This document shows positions 8,277-18,976 of a DNA stretch of 45,094 bases, piece after piece. Each line of letters begins with the position of its first letter. Position 1 is the stretch's first letter. The stretch spans positions 1 to 45,094 of the forward strand of contig NZ_JAFCIY020000020.1 in the NCBI RefSeq assembly GCF_020194955.2, in the 5' to 3' direction. Below the pieces are notes generated by a model that was not told the DNA's origin, searched no databases, and saw nothing but the letters and a program-made list of their open reading frames with translations. Position numbers and translations under genes: made by a program. This DNA is from Desulfuromonas sp. CSMB_57 (GTDB lineage: Bacteria; Desulfobacterota; Desulfuromonadia; Desulfuromonadales; Syntrophotaleaceae).

Positions 8277-10967
8277 TCATGCGATCGTCTCCTCAGGTTC
8301 CTCCACAATGGGCGGCGGCAACTGGCCGGTCGGCAAGGTAAAAGTGAACATCACCCCGCCCCCCGGTTGGTTCTCCGCCCAGATCCGGCCTCCGTGGGCG
8401 GCGACAATCCCCCGGCAGATGGCCAGACCGAGCCCGACTCCGCCACCGGCATGCTTGCCTCGAACGAATTTTTCAAAAATCCGCTCGATATCCGCCGGTG
8501 GGATGCCCGGTCCCTGGTCCGCCACCTTGATCAGCACCTCCTGCTCCCCGGCAACGGCGGACAGGGTGATCGCAGTACCGGCCGGGGTGTACTTGACGGC
8601 GTTCTCCAGCAGGTTGCGCAGCACCTGTTCGATCAATAGACCGTCACAGGGGATTAGCTGCAGGTCGGGCGGCAACACGATGGTGAGAGGATGGTCGCGA
8701 AATTGACCGGACATCCGGCTCGTCGCTGCTCCCACAATTTCTTCCAGGGACTGCCATTCCCTGGTTACCTGAATGGCTCCGGATTCCAGGCGCGTCATGT
8801 CCAGGACATTGCGAATAATCCGATTCAGGTGCTCGGCCTCTTCCCAGATGGTCTGCAACAGTTCGCCGCGGTCGACCGGGTCAAGCACCTCGTCCTGTTG
8901 CAACAGGGTGGTCGCGGCTCCGGTAATGGCGGCCAGCGGAGTGCGCAGATCATGGGAGACGGAGCTCAACAAGGTACTGCGAAGGCTCTCCCGTTCTGCA
9001 GCCATCAGGGCCTGCTGGGCCTCCTCGGCAAGAAAGGCACGCTCCAGTGCCATTGCGGTCTGGTTCGCGAAGCTCTCCAGAACATGGATATGCTCCGGGG
9101 AGAAGGGTTCGGCGGCCGGCTCTGGAAGAATGCCAACTACACCGACCGATTTGGCGGCGGCAATCAGGGGAAGGTAGAGCGCCTTGGCGCCAGGCAGGGT
9201 GTCGGTTCCCAACCCGGCCCGTTGCCGGTGATCGAAGACCCACTGGGCGACGCCCCGGTCCAGGGCATGGGTGGCAAAGGCGGTTGCCGGCACGGTCAGG
9301 CTCCCCCGATCGTCCGGAACGAGCACCACGGCCTGGCAGGAATAGACCTCACTGAGATGTCGGACGGCGATGGCACTCAGCCGCTCCCGCCCCTCTTCGT
9401 GGGCCAGTTCCCGGCTGAGACGCAGCAACGCGGTGGTGCGCCATTCGCGCTGTCGCGCAGCCTCGGCCTGGCCCCGTACCCGCAGGGTCAGTCGGCTGAT
9501 GACGAAGGCAACGATGAACATGACCGCAAAGGTGATGGAGTGACCAACATCATCGACAGTAAAGGTGTAAAACGGCGGGATAAAGAAGAAGTCAAAAGCG
9601 GCCACGCTCAGAAAGGTGGCCAGCAGAGTCGGACCTCGGCCCAGGCGCCCGGCAGTGAGAACAATGCCGAGCAGATAAACCATGACCAGATCGGCAAGTG
9701 TGAAGTTCGGGTACATGAGGCTGGCAACAAAGGTGCAAAGCGCGACACCGACGACGCTCGTCAGCCACTCGCCCAGGCGCAGGGGACGCTTTCCGGATCT
9801 TACGGCCGGAGCAGGCACCGCCTCACCGCTGTCGCCGGTGATGACGTAGACATCGATGTCGCCGCTGTCGCGGACCACCTCGTCTAGAACCGAGCCGAAC
9901 AATCTATCCTTCCACCGGGGATGAGTCGGCTTGCCGATAATGATTCGCGTAACGTTGCGGGACCGGGCGTAATTCAGAATCTCTTCGCTCGCCCGATGTC
10001 CGGAAAGGGTAACCGTCTCGGCCCCCAGGCTTTCAGCCAGGCGCATGTGTTCGGCGAGTTGTTCCAAATCGCTCGGCGACGGGCGTACTTTGGCGGGGGC
10101 CTCGACCGTGACGGCAATCCATTCGGCATGCAACCCGGTCGCCATCCGTCTAGCGGCGCGAATCAGGCGAATGGACCGGGGATTGGCACCTATACAGACC
10201 AGAATCCGCTCGGCGGCCGGCCAAACTTCCCGCACGCCCTTGGCGAGCCGGTACCGCTCCATCTGGGCATCGACCCGCTCGGCAGTCCGACGCAGGGCCA
10301 GTTCGCGCAGCGCCAGCAGTTTTCCGACGCGGAAAAAGTTTTCCCGCGCCCGGGACGCCAGATCCGCCACGTAAACCTTGCCCTCCTTGAGCCGCGTAAG
10401 GAGTTCATCGGGAGGGATATCGACCAATTCGATTTCGTCGGCTCGCTCGAGAACGGAGTCAGGGAGGGTTTCGCGAACGACGACGCCGGTAATCCGGGCG
10501 ACGACGTCGTTGAGGCTTTCCAGATGCTGGACATTGAGGGTGGTGTAGACGTTGATCCCCATGTCGAGCAGTTCGAAAACGTCCTGCCACCGCTTTTTGT
10601 GGCGGGAGCCCGGGGCATTGGTGTGGGCCAACTCATCTACCAGGGCAATCTGGGGTTTACGGGCTAGAACTGCATCGAGGTCCATCTCCGGCAGAGTTAT
10701 CCCGCGGTATTCGAGTTGCAACCGGGGGATGATTTCCAACCCCGACAGGAGGGAAATGGTTTCGAACCGGCCGTGGGTTTCCACATAACCGACAACCACA
10801 TCCTTACCGTCCAGCCTCTGACGCCAGGCGTCCTCCAGCATGGTATAGGTTTTCCCGACGCCGGGGGCGGCGCCAAAGAAAATCTTCAGACGACCCTGGT
10901 GTTTTCGCTCTTCCTGCCGCTGCGCCTCCTTAAGCAAGAGGTCCGGATCAGGACGACGCTCTTCCAT
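8277..10967 (-). CDS. kdpD: KdpD, turgor/potassium sensor histidine kinase
   Basis: An 896-residue membrane kinase. In order it has the KdpD N-terminal domain with Walker A GAAPGVGKTYTML (about residues 31-43) and a universal-stress-like domain (about 245-370). Four hydrophobic segments follow near 395-495 (for example VVGVALCTFVASLMY), then a GAF-like region. Last are the kinase core with phospho-His in SHDLRTPLAAI (about 672), an N box in NLLENAVKYTP, and the G boxes DQGPGIPP and GVGLGLAICRG. The family senses low K+ or ionic strength and signals to KdpE. ATG 10967 is chosen over GTG 10973 because GGAG lies seven bases before the ATG. The gene follows kdpC after about 60 bases. Confidence 0.96.
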   Translation of the reverse strand: MEERRPDPDLLLKEAQRQEERKHQGRLKIFFGAAPGVGKTYTMLEDAWRQRLDGKDVVVGYVETHGRFETISLLSGLEIIPRLQLEYRGITLPEMDLDAVLARKPQIALVDELAHTNAPGSRHKKRWQDVFELLDMGINVYTTLNVQHLESLNDVVARITGVVVRETLPDSVLERADEIELVDIPPDELLTRLKEGKVYVADLASRARENFFRVGKLLALRELALRRTAERVDAQMERYRLAKGVREVWPAAERILVCIGANPRSIRLIRAARRMATGLHAEWIAVTVEAPAKVRPSPSDLEQLAEHMRLAESLGAETVTLSGHRASEEILNYARSRNVTRIIIGKPTHPRWKDRLFGSVLDEVVRDSGDIDVYVITGDSGEAVPAPAVRSGKRPLRLGEWLTSVVGVALCTFVASLMYPNFTLADLVMVYLLGIVLTAGRLGRGPTLLATFLSVAAFDFFFIPPFYTFTVDDVGHSITFAVMFIVAFVISRLTLRVRGQAEAARQREWRTTALLRLSRELAHEEGRERLSAIAVRHLSEVYSCQAVVLVPDDRGSLTVPATAFATHALDRGVAQWVFDHRQRAGLGTDTLPGAKALYLPLIAAAKSVGVVGILPEPAAEPFSPEHIHVLESFANQTAMALERAFLAEEAQQALMAAERESLRSTLLSSVSHDLRTPLAAITGAATTLLQQDEVLDPVDRGELLQTIWEEAEHLNRIIRNVLDMTRLESGAIQVTREWQSLEEIVGAATSRMSGQFRDHPLTIVLPPDLQLIPCDGLLIEQVLRNLLENAVKYTPAGTAITLSAVAGEQEVLIKVADQGPGIPPADIERIFEKFVRGKHAGGGVGLGLAICRGIVAAHGGRIWAENQPGGGVMFTFTLPTGQLPPPIVEEPEETIA

Positions 10968-11027
10968 GAACACGCTCCAGGCAATTGAAACCGGTCCAAA
11001 AGGGCCAATTCTTTACAGTCTAGCAAC

Positions 11028-11600
11028 TCACCGCAGTTCATCCAAGCCCAAGTTCAGGCGCAGGACATTGACCCTCGGCTCTCCAAGCAGGGCGAAGGTT
11101 CGTCCCTCGGTGTGATCCACAACGAGGGCACGGACCTTGGCCTCGTCGAGCCCCCTGGACCGCGCCACCCGCCCGATCTGGAATTGGGCGGCTGAAGGAG
11201 ACATGTGCGGGTCGAGGCCGCTTGCCGAAGCGGTGACGAGGTCGGCCGGCACCGGCTCTGTGTTTGAAGGATCGGCGACCCGCAGGACTAACAGCCTTGA
11301 AGCCACCCGCTCGTGAAGCGCCGGGTTTGCCTGTCCGAAATTTGAGCCGCTGGAGGCGGCGCCGTTGTAAGGAAACGGCGTGGTGGCCGAGGGCCGTCCC
11401 CAGAAGTAACGGGGATCGTCGAAGAGTTGGCCGATAAGGGCGGATCCGACAGGTTTTCCGTCCTTAGAGATAATGCTACCGTTCGCCTGGAACGGGAAAA
11501 GAACCTGGGCGAAACCGGTCACCACCAGAGGATAGGCGATGCCGGTAATAACCGTAAATGCTGCAAGGAGCACGAGGGCCGGACGGAGCATGGTGAGCAT
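11028..11600 (-). CDS. kdpC: KdpC, potassium-transporting ATPase subunit C
   Basis: A 190-residue single-pass subunit that stabilises the KdpFABC complex and raises its affinity for ATP and K+. The N-terminal membrane helix (LRPALVLLAAFTVITGIAYP) is followed by the family landmarks GSALIGQLF, YFWGRPSAT, ASSGSNFG and GLDPHMSPSAA. The C-terminal EGRTFALLGEPRVNVLRLN is also typical. Its length matches the family. The start has AGGAGG upstream, and the gene lies 13 bases after kdpB. Confidence 0.96.
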   Translation of the reverse strand: MLTMLRPALVLLAAFTVITGIAYPLVVTGFAQVLFPFQANGSIISKDGKPVGSALIGQLFDDPRYFWGRPSATTPFPYNGAASSGSNFGQANPALHERVASRLLVLRVADPSNTEPVPADLVTASASGLDPHMSPSAAQFQIGRVARSRGLDEAKVRALVVDHTEGRTFALLGEPRVNVLRLNLGLDELR

Positions 11601-11613
11601 GGTCGTTCTCCTC

Positions 11614-13686
11614 CTACACGAAGTGAAGCAAGGTAAGGATCAGGTCGATCGCCTTTATGCCGACAAAGGGCACGACCAGGCCGCCAAGGCCGTAGATGAG
11701 CAGGTTGTTGCGCAGCAGCCGCGCCGCTCCCACCGGACGGTACTTCACCCCGCGCAAGGCAAGAGGGATGAGGCCAACGATGATCAGGGCGTTGAAAATG
11801 ACGGCCGAGAGGATGGCGCTGCGCGGCGTGGCAAGACCCATGACGTTGAGCGCGCCCAGTTGGGGATAGATGCCGACAAAGGCGGCCGGCAGGATAGCGA
11901 AGTACTTGGCCACGTCGTTGGAGATGCTGAAGGTGGTGAGCGTTCCCCGGGTCATGAGGAGTTGCTTGCCAATCTCAACGATCTCGATGAGTTTGGTCGG
12001 GTTGGAGTCCAGGTCGACCATGTTCCCCGCTTCCTTGGCCGCCTGGGTGCCGCTGTTCATCGCCACCGCCACGTCAGCCTGGGCAAGGGCGGGAGCGTCG
12101 TTGGTGCCATCCCCGGTCATGGCGACCAACTTCCCGCCCGCCTGGTACTCGCGGATCAATTTCAGCTTCGCCTCCGGCGTCGCCTGGGCGAGGAAGTCGT
12201 CGACCCCAGCCTCGGCGGCGACCGCCGCGGCGGTCAGGGGGTTATCGCCGGTGATCATGATCGTCCTGATCCCCATCTGGCGCAGTTCCGCGAAACGTTC
12301 CCTCATCCCTCCCTTGACGATGTCGTTGAGGCGGATGACGCCAAGCACCTGCCGCCCCTCGGCGACGACCAGCGGCGTCGCCCCCTGGCGAGCGATATTG
12401 TCCACCACCTCCCGGACCTCGGTCGGGAAGCTCCCGCCGTTGCCGGTCACATGCGCCTCCATAGCCTCCGCCGACCCCTTGCGGATCTGCCTTCCGTCCA
12501 GATCGACGCCGCTCATCCGCGTCTGCGCCGAAAAAGTGACGAACTTCGCACCGAGAGCATGAATGTCTCGTTCCCGAAGATCGTACTGCTTTTTGGCCAG
12601 TACCACGACACTCCTGCCTTCCGGGGTCTCATCCGCCAACGAGGCGAGTTGGGCGGCATCGGCCAGATGACTGGCGCTGACGTCGCCGCAGGGAACGAAG
12701 GCTGTCGCCTGCCGGTTGCCGAGGGTAATGGTACCTGTCTTGTCCAGCAGCAGCACGTCAACGTCGCCGGCCGCCTCCACCGCCCGTCCCGACATGGCAA
12801 TGACGTTGGCCTGAATCATCCTGTCCATCCCGGCGATGCCGATGGAGGAAAGCAACCCGCCAATGGTAGTCGGTATGAGACAGACCAGCAATGCACAGAG
12901 AACCGTCAGGGTGACCGGGCTCCCCTGCCCCATCGCCTCGACGTTGAAAAGGGAGAAGGGAAGCAGGGTCACCGTCGCCAGCAGGAAGATGATGGTGAGA
13001 CCGGCCAGCAGGATATCGAGAGCAATCTCGTTGGGGGTCTTCTGCCGCTTGGCTCCTTCCACCATGGCGATCATCCGGTCGAGGAAAGCCTCGCCGGGGT
13101 TGGCGGTGATCCGGACCACCAGCCAGTCGGAAAGAACCTGGGTGCCGCCGGTCACTGAGCTGCGGTCGCCGCCGCTCTCCCGGATCACTGGCGCGCTCTC
13201 TCCGGTGACGGCGGCCTCGTTCACCGAAGCGACTCCAACCTCCACCTCGCCGTCGCCGGGAATCAGATCGCCGGCTTCCACCAGAACGAAGTCCCCTTTC
13301 TGCAATTGCGACGAAGATACGATGGTGACATAGGCGTCCCGCTCCGGTCGGGAGAGGCGCTTGCATTTGATATCCTTGCGCGAACTGCGCAGGTTATCGG
13401 CCTGGGCTTTCCCTCTCCCCTCGGCCATCGACTCGGCGAAGTTGGCGAACAACACCGTGAACCAGAGCCAGAGGGAGACGGCCAGAATAAAACCCGGCGA
13501 CTCTTCTCCCTGCGCGAGGAGGGAATGGATGAAAAGACCGGTCGTAAGCAAACTCCCCACCTCGACCACGAACATGACCGGCTTGCCCACCTGATGTCGC
13601 GGGTCCAGCTTGATCAGAGCGTCGAGCAGCGCCCGGCGCATGATGCGGGAGTCGAAAAGGGGTCTTGCCTGGTTTCTTTTTCGCAC
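11614..13686 (-). CDS. kdpB: KdpB, potassium-transporting P-type ATPase catalytic subunit
   Basis: A 690-residue P-type ATPase that hydrolyses ATP to drive K+ uptake through KdpA. The phosphorylated Asp is in [11 protein letters not shown] (about residue 315). The actuator loop TGESAPV, the nucleotide-domain box [10 protein letters not shown] and the hinge [21 protein letters not shown] are all present, as are the expected hydrophobic helices near 35-80, 215-270 and 570-680. The start is GTG with GGA upstream. Length and motifs are complete. Confidence 0.97.
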   Translation of the reverse strand: MRKRNQARPLFDSRIMRRALLDALIKLDPRHQVGKPVMFVVEVGSLLTTGLFIHSLLAQGEESPGFILAVSLWLWFTVLFANFAESMAEGRGKAQADNLRSSRKDIKCKRLSRPERDAYVTIVSSSQLQKGDFVLVEAGDLIPGDGEVEVGVASVNEAAVTGESAPVIRESGGDRSSVTGGTQVLSDWLVVRITANPGEAFLDRMIAMVEGAKRQKTPNEIALDILLAGLTIIFLLATVTLLPFSLFNVEAMGQGSPVTLTVLCALLVCLIPTTIGGLLSSIGIAGMDRMIQANVIAMSGRAVEAAGDVDVLLLDKTGTITLGNRQATAFVPCGDVSASHLADAAQLASLADETPEGRSVVVLAKKQYDLRERDIHALGAKFVTFSAQTRMSGVDLDGRQIRKGSAEAMEAHVTGNGGSFPTEVREVVDNIARQGATPLVVAEGRQVLGVIRLNDIVKGGMRERFAELRQMGIRTIMITGDNPLTAAAVAAEAGVDDFLAQATPEAKLKLIREYQAGGKLVAMTGDGTNDAPALAQADVAVAMNSGTQAAKEAGNMVDLDSNPTKLIEIVEIGKQLLMTRGTLTTFSISNDVAKYFAILPAAFVGIYPQLGALNVMGLATPRSAILSAVIFNALIIVGLIPLALRGVKYRPVGAARLLRNNLLIYGLGGLVVPFVGIKAIDLILTLLHFV

Positions 13687-13704
13687 GGTTCGATCCTCTG
13701 TCGG

Positions 13705-15429
13705 TTATCGTAACGCCAGCATCTGCTCGGCAATCGGACCCAACGCCAGAGCCGGAAGGAAGGTAAGCGCCCCAACCAGCACGATCACTCCGACCAGCAG
13801 CAGGACAAAGAGGGGGGTGTGAGTCGGCAAGGTGCCCGCCCCCTCCGGCACCTGCTTCTTGGCGGCGAGGGAGCCGGCTATAGCCAGCACCGGCACCATG
13901 ACCCCAAAGCGGCCGAAGAGCATGACCAGGCCGAGAAGGGTGTTATAAAAAGGTGTGTTGACCGAAAGCCCGGCAAAGGCGCTGCCGTTGTTGTTGCCGG
14001 CCGAGGAGAAGGCATAGAGGATTTCGGAGAAACCGTGGGGACTGGGGTTGGCCACCCCCGCGACTCCCGCCTGAGACGTTACGGCAACGGCCGTACCGAC
14101 CAGAACCAGTGCCGCGGGGATGAGAATGACGAGAGCGGCCATCTTCATCTCGAACGCCTCGATCTTCTTTCCCAGGTATTCAGGGGTTCGTCCCACCATC
14201 AACCCGGCGACGAAGACCGCGACTATGGCGAAGGTCAGCATCCCATAAAGCCCGGAGCCGACCCCTCCAAATACAATCTCCCCAAGCTGAATTAACCACA
14301 TCGGGACCATACCCCCCAAGGGGGAAAAGGAGTCGTGCATGGAGTTCACCGAGCCGTTGGAGGCAGCCGTGGTGGCGGCGGCCCAAAGTGCGGAATTGGC
14401 GACGCCGAAACGCACCTCCTTGCCTTCCAGGTTGCCAAGGGTCTGCTCGATCCCGTATTGGGCAAGGTATGGATTCCCCCGAGACTCGCTTAAATAGCAG
14501 AAAAACAACAGGGGGAGGAAGACCAGCGTCATGACCGCCAGCAAGGCCAAGCCCTGGCGGACGTCGCCGATCATCCGGCCGAAGGTGTAGCAGAGAGCCG
14601 CCGGGATGAGAAGAATGGCCAGCATCTCCAGGAAATTGGAGAAGGGGGTGGGGTTTTCGAAGGGATGGGACGAGTTGGTGTTGAAAAAGCCGCCACCGTT
14701 GGTGCCGAGTTGCTTGATGGCAACCTGGGAGGCAGCGGGCCCCAAGGGGAGGATCTGTTCAACGACCGCATTACCCTCTGCGTCATACGTCGCCTGAAGC
14801 AGAGGTACCTTTTGGTAAGGGCTCAGGTTCTGCACCACCCCCTGGGAGACCAGGAGCAGGGCCAGCACAAAGGAAAGCGGCAGCAGGATGTAGAGCGTGG
14901 TGCGGGTCAAATCAACCCAGAAGTTGCCGATGGTCTGCGTCGTACGCCGCTTGAAACCCCGGATCAGGGCGACCAGCACCGCCATCCCCGTGGCGGCCGA
15001 AAGAAAGTTCTGCACCGCGAGGCCCGCCATCTGGGTCAGGTATCCCATGGTGGTTTCGCCCCCATACCCCTGCCAGTTGGTGTTTGAGCCGAAACTCACC
15101 GCCGTGTTGAAGGCCGAGTCGGGGGAGACGCCAGGGAAACCTTGCGGGTTCAGGGGAAGGAACCCCTGCAGACGCTGCAACAGATAGAGCAGAACGATGC
15201 CGGCAAGGCTGAAGAGGAGCAAGGCACCCGCATAAGCCTGCCAACTCATCTCCTCCTCTCGTCGGATGCCGCAGAGCCGGTAGAGCAATCCTTCGACTGG
15301 GACAAGGACTCGGTCCATTCCGCACGGCAGGCCCTCATACACCCGTGCCATATAAATGCCCAGCGGCTTGACCAGCAGGGCAAGAACGATTAGATAGAAC
15401 CCGATTTGCTCCCATCCGTTCGCGGTCAT
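13705..15429 (-). CDS. kdpA: KdpA, potassium-translocating subunit
   Basis: A 574-residue channel-like subunit of the KdpFABC complex with about ten membrane helices. It shows the degenerate selectivity-filter loops of the K+ channel superfamily: [46 protein letters not shown] and [14 protein letters not shown]. The ATG overlaps the kdpF stop by four bases (ATGA), so its translation is probably coupled to kdpF. GGAG is placed eight bases upstream of the start. Confidence 0.97.
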   Translation of the reverse strand: MTANGWEQIGFYLIVLALLVKPLGIYMARVYEGLPCGMDRVLVPVEGLLYRLCGIRREEEMSWQAYAGALLLFSLAGIVLLYLLQRLQGFLPLNPQGFPGVSPDSAFNTAVSFGSNTNWQGYGGETTMGYLTQMAGLAVQNFLSAATGMAVLVALIRGFKRRTTQTIGNFWVDLTRTTLYILLPLSFVLALLLVSQGVVQNLSPYQKVPLLQATYDAEGNAVVEQILPLGPAASQVAIKQLGTNGGGFFNTNSSHPFENPTPFSNFLEMLAILLIPAALCYTFGRMIGDVRQGLALLAVMTLVFLPLLFFCYLSESRGNPYLAQYGIEQTLGNLEGKEVRFGVANSALWAAATTAASNGSVNSMHDSFSPLGGMVPMWLIQLGEIVFGGVGSGLYGMLTFAIVAVFVAGLMVGRTPEYLGKKIEAFEMKMAALVILIPAALVLVGTAVAVTSQAGVAGVANPSPHGFSEILYAFSSAGNNNGSAFAGLSVNTPFYNTLLGLVMLFGRFGVMVPVLAIAGSLAAKKQVPEGAGTLPTHTPLFVLLLVGVIVLVGALTFLPALALGPIAEQMLALR

Positions 15430-15518
15430 GAAAAGATCTCCGGTTTCATCAGGGCTATCACCAGATAAACCAGGACGCCGGCAGCCACAATTCCGCCGAT
15501 CCAGTACCAGGCGCTCAT
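15426..15518 (-). CDS. kdpF: KdpF, small stabilising subunit of the Kdp ATPase
   Basis: A 30-residue peptide starting [14 protein letters not shown], a single hydrophobic helix with a short polar end (MKPEIFS). This is the size and position of KdpF, which lies in the membrane between KdpA and KdpB. GGGAGG is found just upstream of the ATG, and the stop overlaps the kdpA ATG. It is short enough to be missed by length-filtered gene calling. Confidence rests mostly on its position directly before kdpA. Confidence 0.9.
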   Translation of the reverse strand: MSAWYWIGGIVAAGVLVYLVIALMKPEIFS

Positions 15519-15869
15519 CCCATCCTCCCTAAATGCGTTCCAGAAGCTTTGCCAAAGCCCAAGCGAGCCAAAAAACCAGCGAGGACTTCGAGATAGAGCA
15601 TCCAATGATGCACCACCTATTCGTCAACAAGAGGATAGCAATAAGAACTATAAAGGAAGTGTCAAAAATGGGAGTTTTGGCGTTAATATTTCATAAAGAT
15701 CAGCCCACTTCCAAAACCAGGTATATATGCGACCCGGTCATTCCGGATGTGACTATTCAAAATCAGCCAGACGGGATGTCTAAGTAATTTCCTCGGGAGT
15801 GTTGATTTTTCCGCCTGTCCACCAACCCGGCCTTCCTGGCAAAACTGGCCGCCCCGATTGAAAGCAGCA
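15519..15869. promoter_or_regulatory. Upstream region of kdpFABCDE
   Basis: An AT-rich stretch with no credible gene. On the minus strand TTGACA (15665-15660) lies about 140 bases before kdpF, with AT-rich, T-heavy sequence around it, and is a possible -35; no good -10 is found at 16-18 bases. A KdpE operator could not be identified with confidence. Confidence 0.35.
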
Positions 15870-16140
15870 TTAAGCGGGCAACTGGCAAAGTAAAGGTAAA
15901 GGTGCATCCCTCTCCCGCCAAATTGTTCCAGCCCATATTTCCCCACCATAGGCCTCAACTAGAAGACGGGTAATATAAAGTCCGAGTCCTGTCCCCTCTT
16001 TAGTTCGACTTATCTGTGATCCATAATAGCGTTCAAAGATGTTGGGTGTCGACTGTGGCAATTCTTGGGCCCCAATCCATAACCGATATTTCCATCATCT
16101 CCCCTCGGAGGACTGAGCACACTTGTAGAGCGGCATTCTA
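15870..16140 (-). pseudogene. Histidine-kinase C-terminal remnant
   Basis: Three reading frames together reconstruct the ATPase domain of a sensor kinase. The segments are a degenerate N-to-G1 region (EISVMDWGPRIA, for an original D-N-G-P-G-I), then FERYYGSQISRTKEGTGLG and LYITRLLVEAYGGEIWA, then after a one-base shift near 15930 NNLAGEGCTFTFTLPVA. Each piece matches the expected order. At least two frameshifts and the missing N-terminal kinase half show decay. It is adjacent to the kdp promoter region but is not KdpD-like in detail. Confidence 0.75.
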
Positions 16141-16357
16141 GTTATCTGGAAGGCCCTGCTCCTGCAGGAGTTATTTTGTCCACCAAGCGACCACTGGGGG
16201 CAACAACACAGAGGGGGCCATCCTCCAAACTGACTGTCAATGTCTCACAAGTCATTCTGGTTTCCTGAAAGGTGCCCACTCGGTAAATTGATAACGGTTC
16301 CTATAATCCCTTCCTTGTGAGATTTCCGCTTGGCCTACCCTCTGCCGAGTTCCTAAA

Positions 16358-16756
16358 TCAGTCGGCCAAAAACCTTTCAAGAAACGCTCTCGGCTTAAGA
16401 ACCTCAATCCCCCGGTAGCCATCGACATCGAGAAGGTGTTTGTTGCCACTGACAATCAACTTGCTGCCGCTGAACAGGGCACAGGCAATAAACTTGTCAT
16501 CGTCCGGATCGGCGCTGACGGGCTCCGGCAGTGGCTCTGGTTGACACATTTCTGCCTGGACGAGCAGCAGTTCCAGCAGTCTAATTAAATCCACTGGGGG
16601 GAATTTTTCATGCAAAGCCTCGGCAACTCGCCGGTACTCCTCTAAAATTTCCGGAGTAAGAACCAATTGAACCCGACCGTTTCTCCAGCCCTGGAGAATT
16701 CGGTGCGGTGATCCGGAAAAGAATATTCCTGAAATGAATGACTTGTGGGAACCCAC
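16358..16756 (-). pseudogene. PIN-domain toxin (COG1569 type), N-terminus damaged
   Basis: 132 residues, starting at GTG. Most of the protein is a clear PIN-domain ribonuclease of the solitary-toxin family: SGIFFSGSPHRILQGW, QLVLTPEILEEYRRV, DPDDDKFIACAL with the acidic residues, and a tail SGNKHLLDVDGY then VLKPRAFLERFL. The family normally begins with a strand and V-x-D-T-N-V-F-x-S-G, supplying the first catalytic Asp. Here the text before FISG is GSHKS and upstream frames do not restore D-T-N. No antitoxin gene is seen next to it; the upstream neighbour is the 3' end of a hydrolase. It is probably inactive. Confidence 0.7.
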
Positions 16757-16821
16757 CCAACCACCCCCAAAAAAGAAGCTGTGACCATATGAACATTGAT
16801 GAGAGAAAACACCACAGAGGC

Positions 16822-17676
16822 TCAGGGAGTGGCTCTGGCGGTTGGCGCGGAATGCAAATCCTCAATGAATCTGCGCCAGGTCTGCCAGTATTCGGTTTGC
16901 CGGTGGGACAGGGTGTCGTTGTGACCGGCGCCATGGATCAGGTGCAGGGTTTTCGGCTCAATGGCACGGTCGAACAGTTGCTCCGACATGGCCGGGGGAA
17001 CCAGAGTATCCTTTGACCCATGGAGGAGCAGCAAAGGGGCTTTGATCCGGTCGATCTTGGCCAGAGTGTCATAGTTGGAGTTCAGCAGCCAGCCCAGAAG
17101 GAAGAAGAGGATCGGATTGTGCCGGCGCCCCATTGCTGCAACCGAAGTAAAGGGGGACTCGAGGACCAGACCAGCCGGTGGTTCTTCTATGGCGAGCTGG
17201 GTTGCTACTGCCGCCCCGAGGGAGCGGCCGAAATAGATGATCTGGTCATTATCCCAGCTGTTTTTATGAAGCCAGGCCAGAGCACCCCGAGCATCGGCAT
17301 AGGTTCCTTCTTCACTTGCCTTGCCGCTGCTGTGGCCATAGCCGCGGTAATCGATAATAAATACTGAAACTCCCAGATTCTGGTGGAACAGATACAGATT
17401 ATCAACACGGTGGGAAATGTTGCCGGCATTCCCATGAAAAAACAGGACGACCGGAGCTTGCGGCTTGCCGGGGACAAACCAGCCGTGTATTTGGACGCCG
17501 TCGGATGCGGTAAAGAAAACATCTTCGTAGGTCAGGCCCGCTCCCTGAGGCGTCATGGCAATGTCACGAGTTGGAAAGAAAATAAAGGTGTGGTCCATTG
17601 TGCACCCACCAAAGAACAGCAGGAGTAATCCGGCCACCGAAATCGTGACCTTGCGGGCAAGGTCGGAGAAAGGCAT
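16822..17676 (-). CDS. Alpha/beta hydrolase (ABHD13/BEM46-like), probable lipoprotein
   Basis: A 284-residue serine hydrolase. The N-terminus has a hydrophobic run ending LLLLFFGGCTM, a plausible though imperfect lipobox. The oxyanion HGNAGN, the nucleophile elbow FGRSLGAA, the acid HGSKDTLVPP and the base His in GAGHNDT are all in order, with RGYGHSSG as the family's conserved strand-loop. Homologues are esterase-like and substrates are mostly unknown. The gene stands alone between two decaying genes (PIN and mltA). Confidence 0.87.
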   Translation of the reverse strand: MPFSDLARKVTISVAGLLLLFFGGCTMDHTFIFFPTRDIAMTPQGAGLTYEDVFFTASDGVQIHGWFVPGKPQAPVVLFFHGNAGNISHRVDNLYLFHQNLGVSVFIIDYRGYGHSSGKASEEGTYADARGALAWLHKNSWDNDQIIYFGRSLGAAVATQLAIEEPPAGLVLESPFTSVAAMGRRHNPILFFLLGWLLNSNYDTLAKIDRIKAPLLLLHGSKDTLVPPAMSEQLFDRAIEPKTLHLIHGAGHNDTLSHRQTEYWQTWRRFIEDLHSAPTARATP

Positions 17677-17911
17677 CCAGGATTCCGCATTGAAGTAGAG
17701 CCGAATGGGACTGAATTGCTTGCCAAAAGTATAGTCAAAGAACGAAGGGTTTGTAAACGGGCCCCCTGATTTGTTGGATACTGGCTCCTATCTGAATATG
17801 GCCGGAATGGGGCCCACGCTCGGTGCCTGATAAGCTTTGGGGAAACCCTTGGCCAATTTTGAGGATTTTGACTTAGTCCGGCGCCCCCGATTCCTTTCAG
17901 CATACAAAAAA

Positions 17912-18976
17912 TCAGTCCATCGACAGCGCTTCTTTGAGCAGCAACACCCACATCCAGCCGACTTGTCTCATGCGCCCAGCCAGAGCCCCGGCTTCATCGC
18001 CCATGCCCCAGAAGAAGTCGGCCCGTACCGCACCCTTGATGGCCCCACCCGTGGCCTGGGCGACCATCAGGCGCTGCAACGGTTCGGTACTGTTAGGCCA
18101 GGTGGTCGATAGGAATACCGGCGCGCCCAATGGTGTGGTGCGCGAATCCACCTCCAGGCTGTAGCCGGCCGTCCAGGGAATCCCCTGTGCCCCCGGCGGC
18201 TTGCGGCTGCCTACTTCCTGATGCCGGGTCATCTCGCCTCGCTCCAGCAGCAGGCCCTCGCCTCCCGGCAGGGTGACGCGGCCCGAGCCCTGAACATGAA
18301 GAAAAAACAACTCGACCGGATCTTCGACATAGCACAACACCCGGGCAGGCAAGTTTGCCATGCCGCTGTCGATCTCGTCCCGGGTCCAGTAGGGCACCAA
18401 CCTCTTTCCTTCCACCCGCCCGCGCAGGTTATACTTGGAAAGATCCGGATAGATGGCGGCTAGATCGACCACCAGCAAATCGCTGGGACGCTCGAAAATG
18501 GGAAACCGATACCGTGGGGTCCTCTCCTTGGAACCTTTTAGGTCGGGCACGTAATAGCCAGTAACCAGTCCATGCACCCCACCGGTTTCCTGAGTAACCT
18601 GATGTGGCAAAAACGAGTGTTCAAAGAAGCGCCTTACCTCTTCAGGCCCCGCCCCTTCGTGTCGCTTTGCTTCGGCACAGACCCCCGCCCAAGCGGCCCA
18701 TCTGGATAGGGATTGGCAGCTTTTCAAGAACGCCCCCAGCGCCGGCCGCGGGTCGTAGCGCTGCCAATTTTCCAAATCGGTCCATGGGACCGCCTGTAAA
18801 GCCGGACTTTTTTCCAAGACGGTCGAACCCCACGGTGCGAGAGCCTCCTCTACCATTGCAGACGCACTGTGGGCGCCTCGATCAGAAGGCCCGCCATGCC
18901 AAGCACGGCGGAGAGCCCGCCGGAAATCAACGCCCCGATCCGGCCATTGCGGATCGGGGACCAAAGGTGGCGGCAT
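17912..18976 (-). pseudogene. mltA: MltA-like lytic transglycosylase, degraded
   Basis: 354 residues. The middle and end match membrane-bound lytic murein transglycosylase A, which cleaves peptidoglycan with 1,6-anhydro ends: VTGYYVPDLKGS, FPIFERPSDL, VELFFLHVQGSGRVTLPGGE, IPWTAGYSLEVD, PLGAPVFLSTTW and ADFFWGMGDEAG. Three faults are seen. First, no signal peptide or lipobox is in frame; a hydrophobic stretch (ALISGGLSAVLGMAGLL) sits in another frame. Second, about 45 family residues are missing after the LPGGE strand. Third, the usual D-T-G-G-A-I reads ATGGAI, losing an active-site-region Asp. I call it a pseudogene, though the long frame is still open. Confidence 0.65.

Noticed and set aside
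11539-13158. Long plus-strand frames opposite kdpB and kdpD
   Set aside because: They are high-GC shadow frames; the translation is rich in G, D, H and R with no domain.
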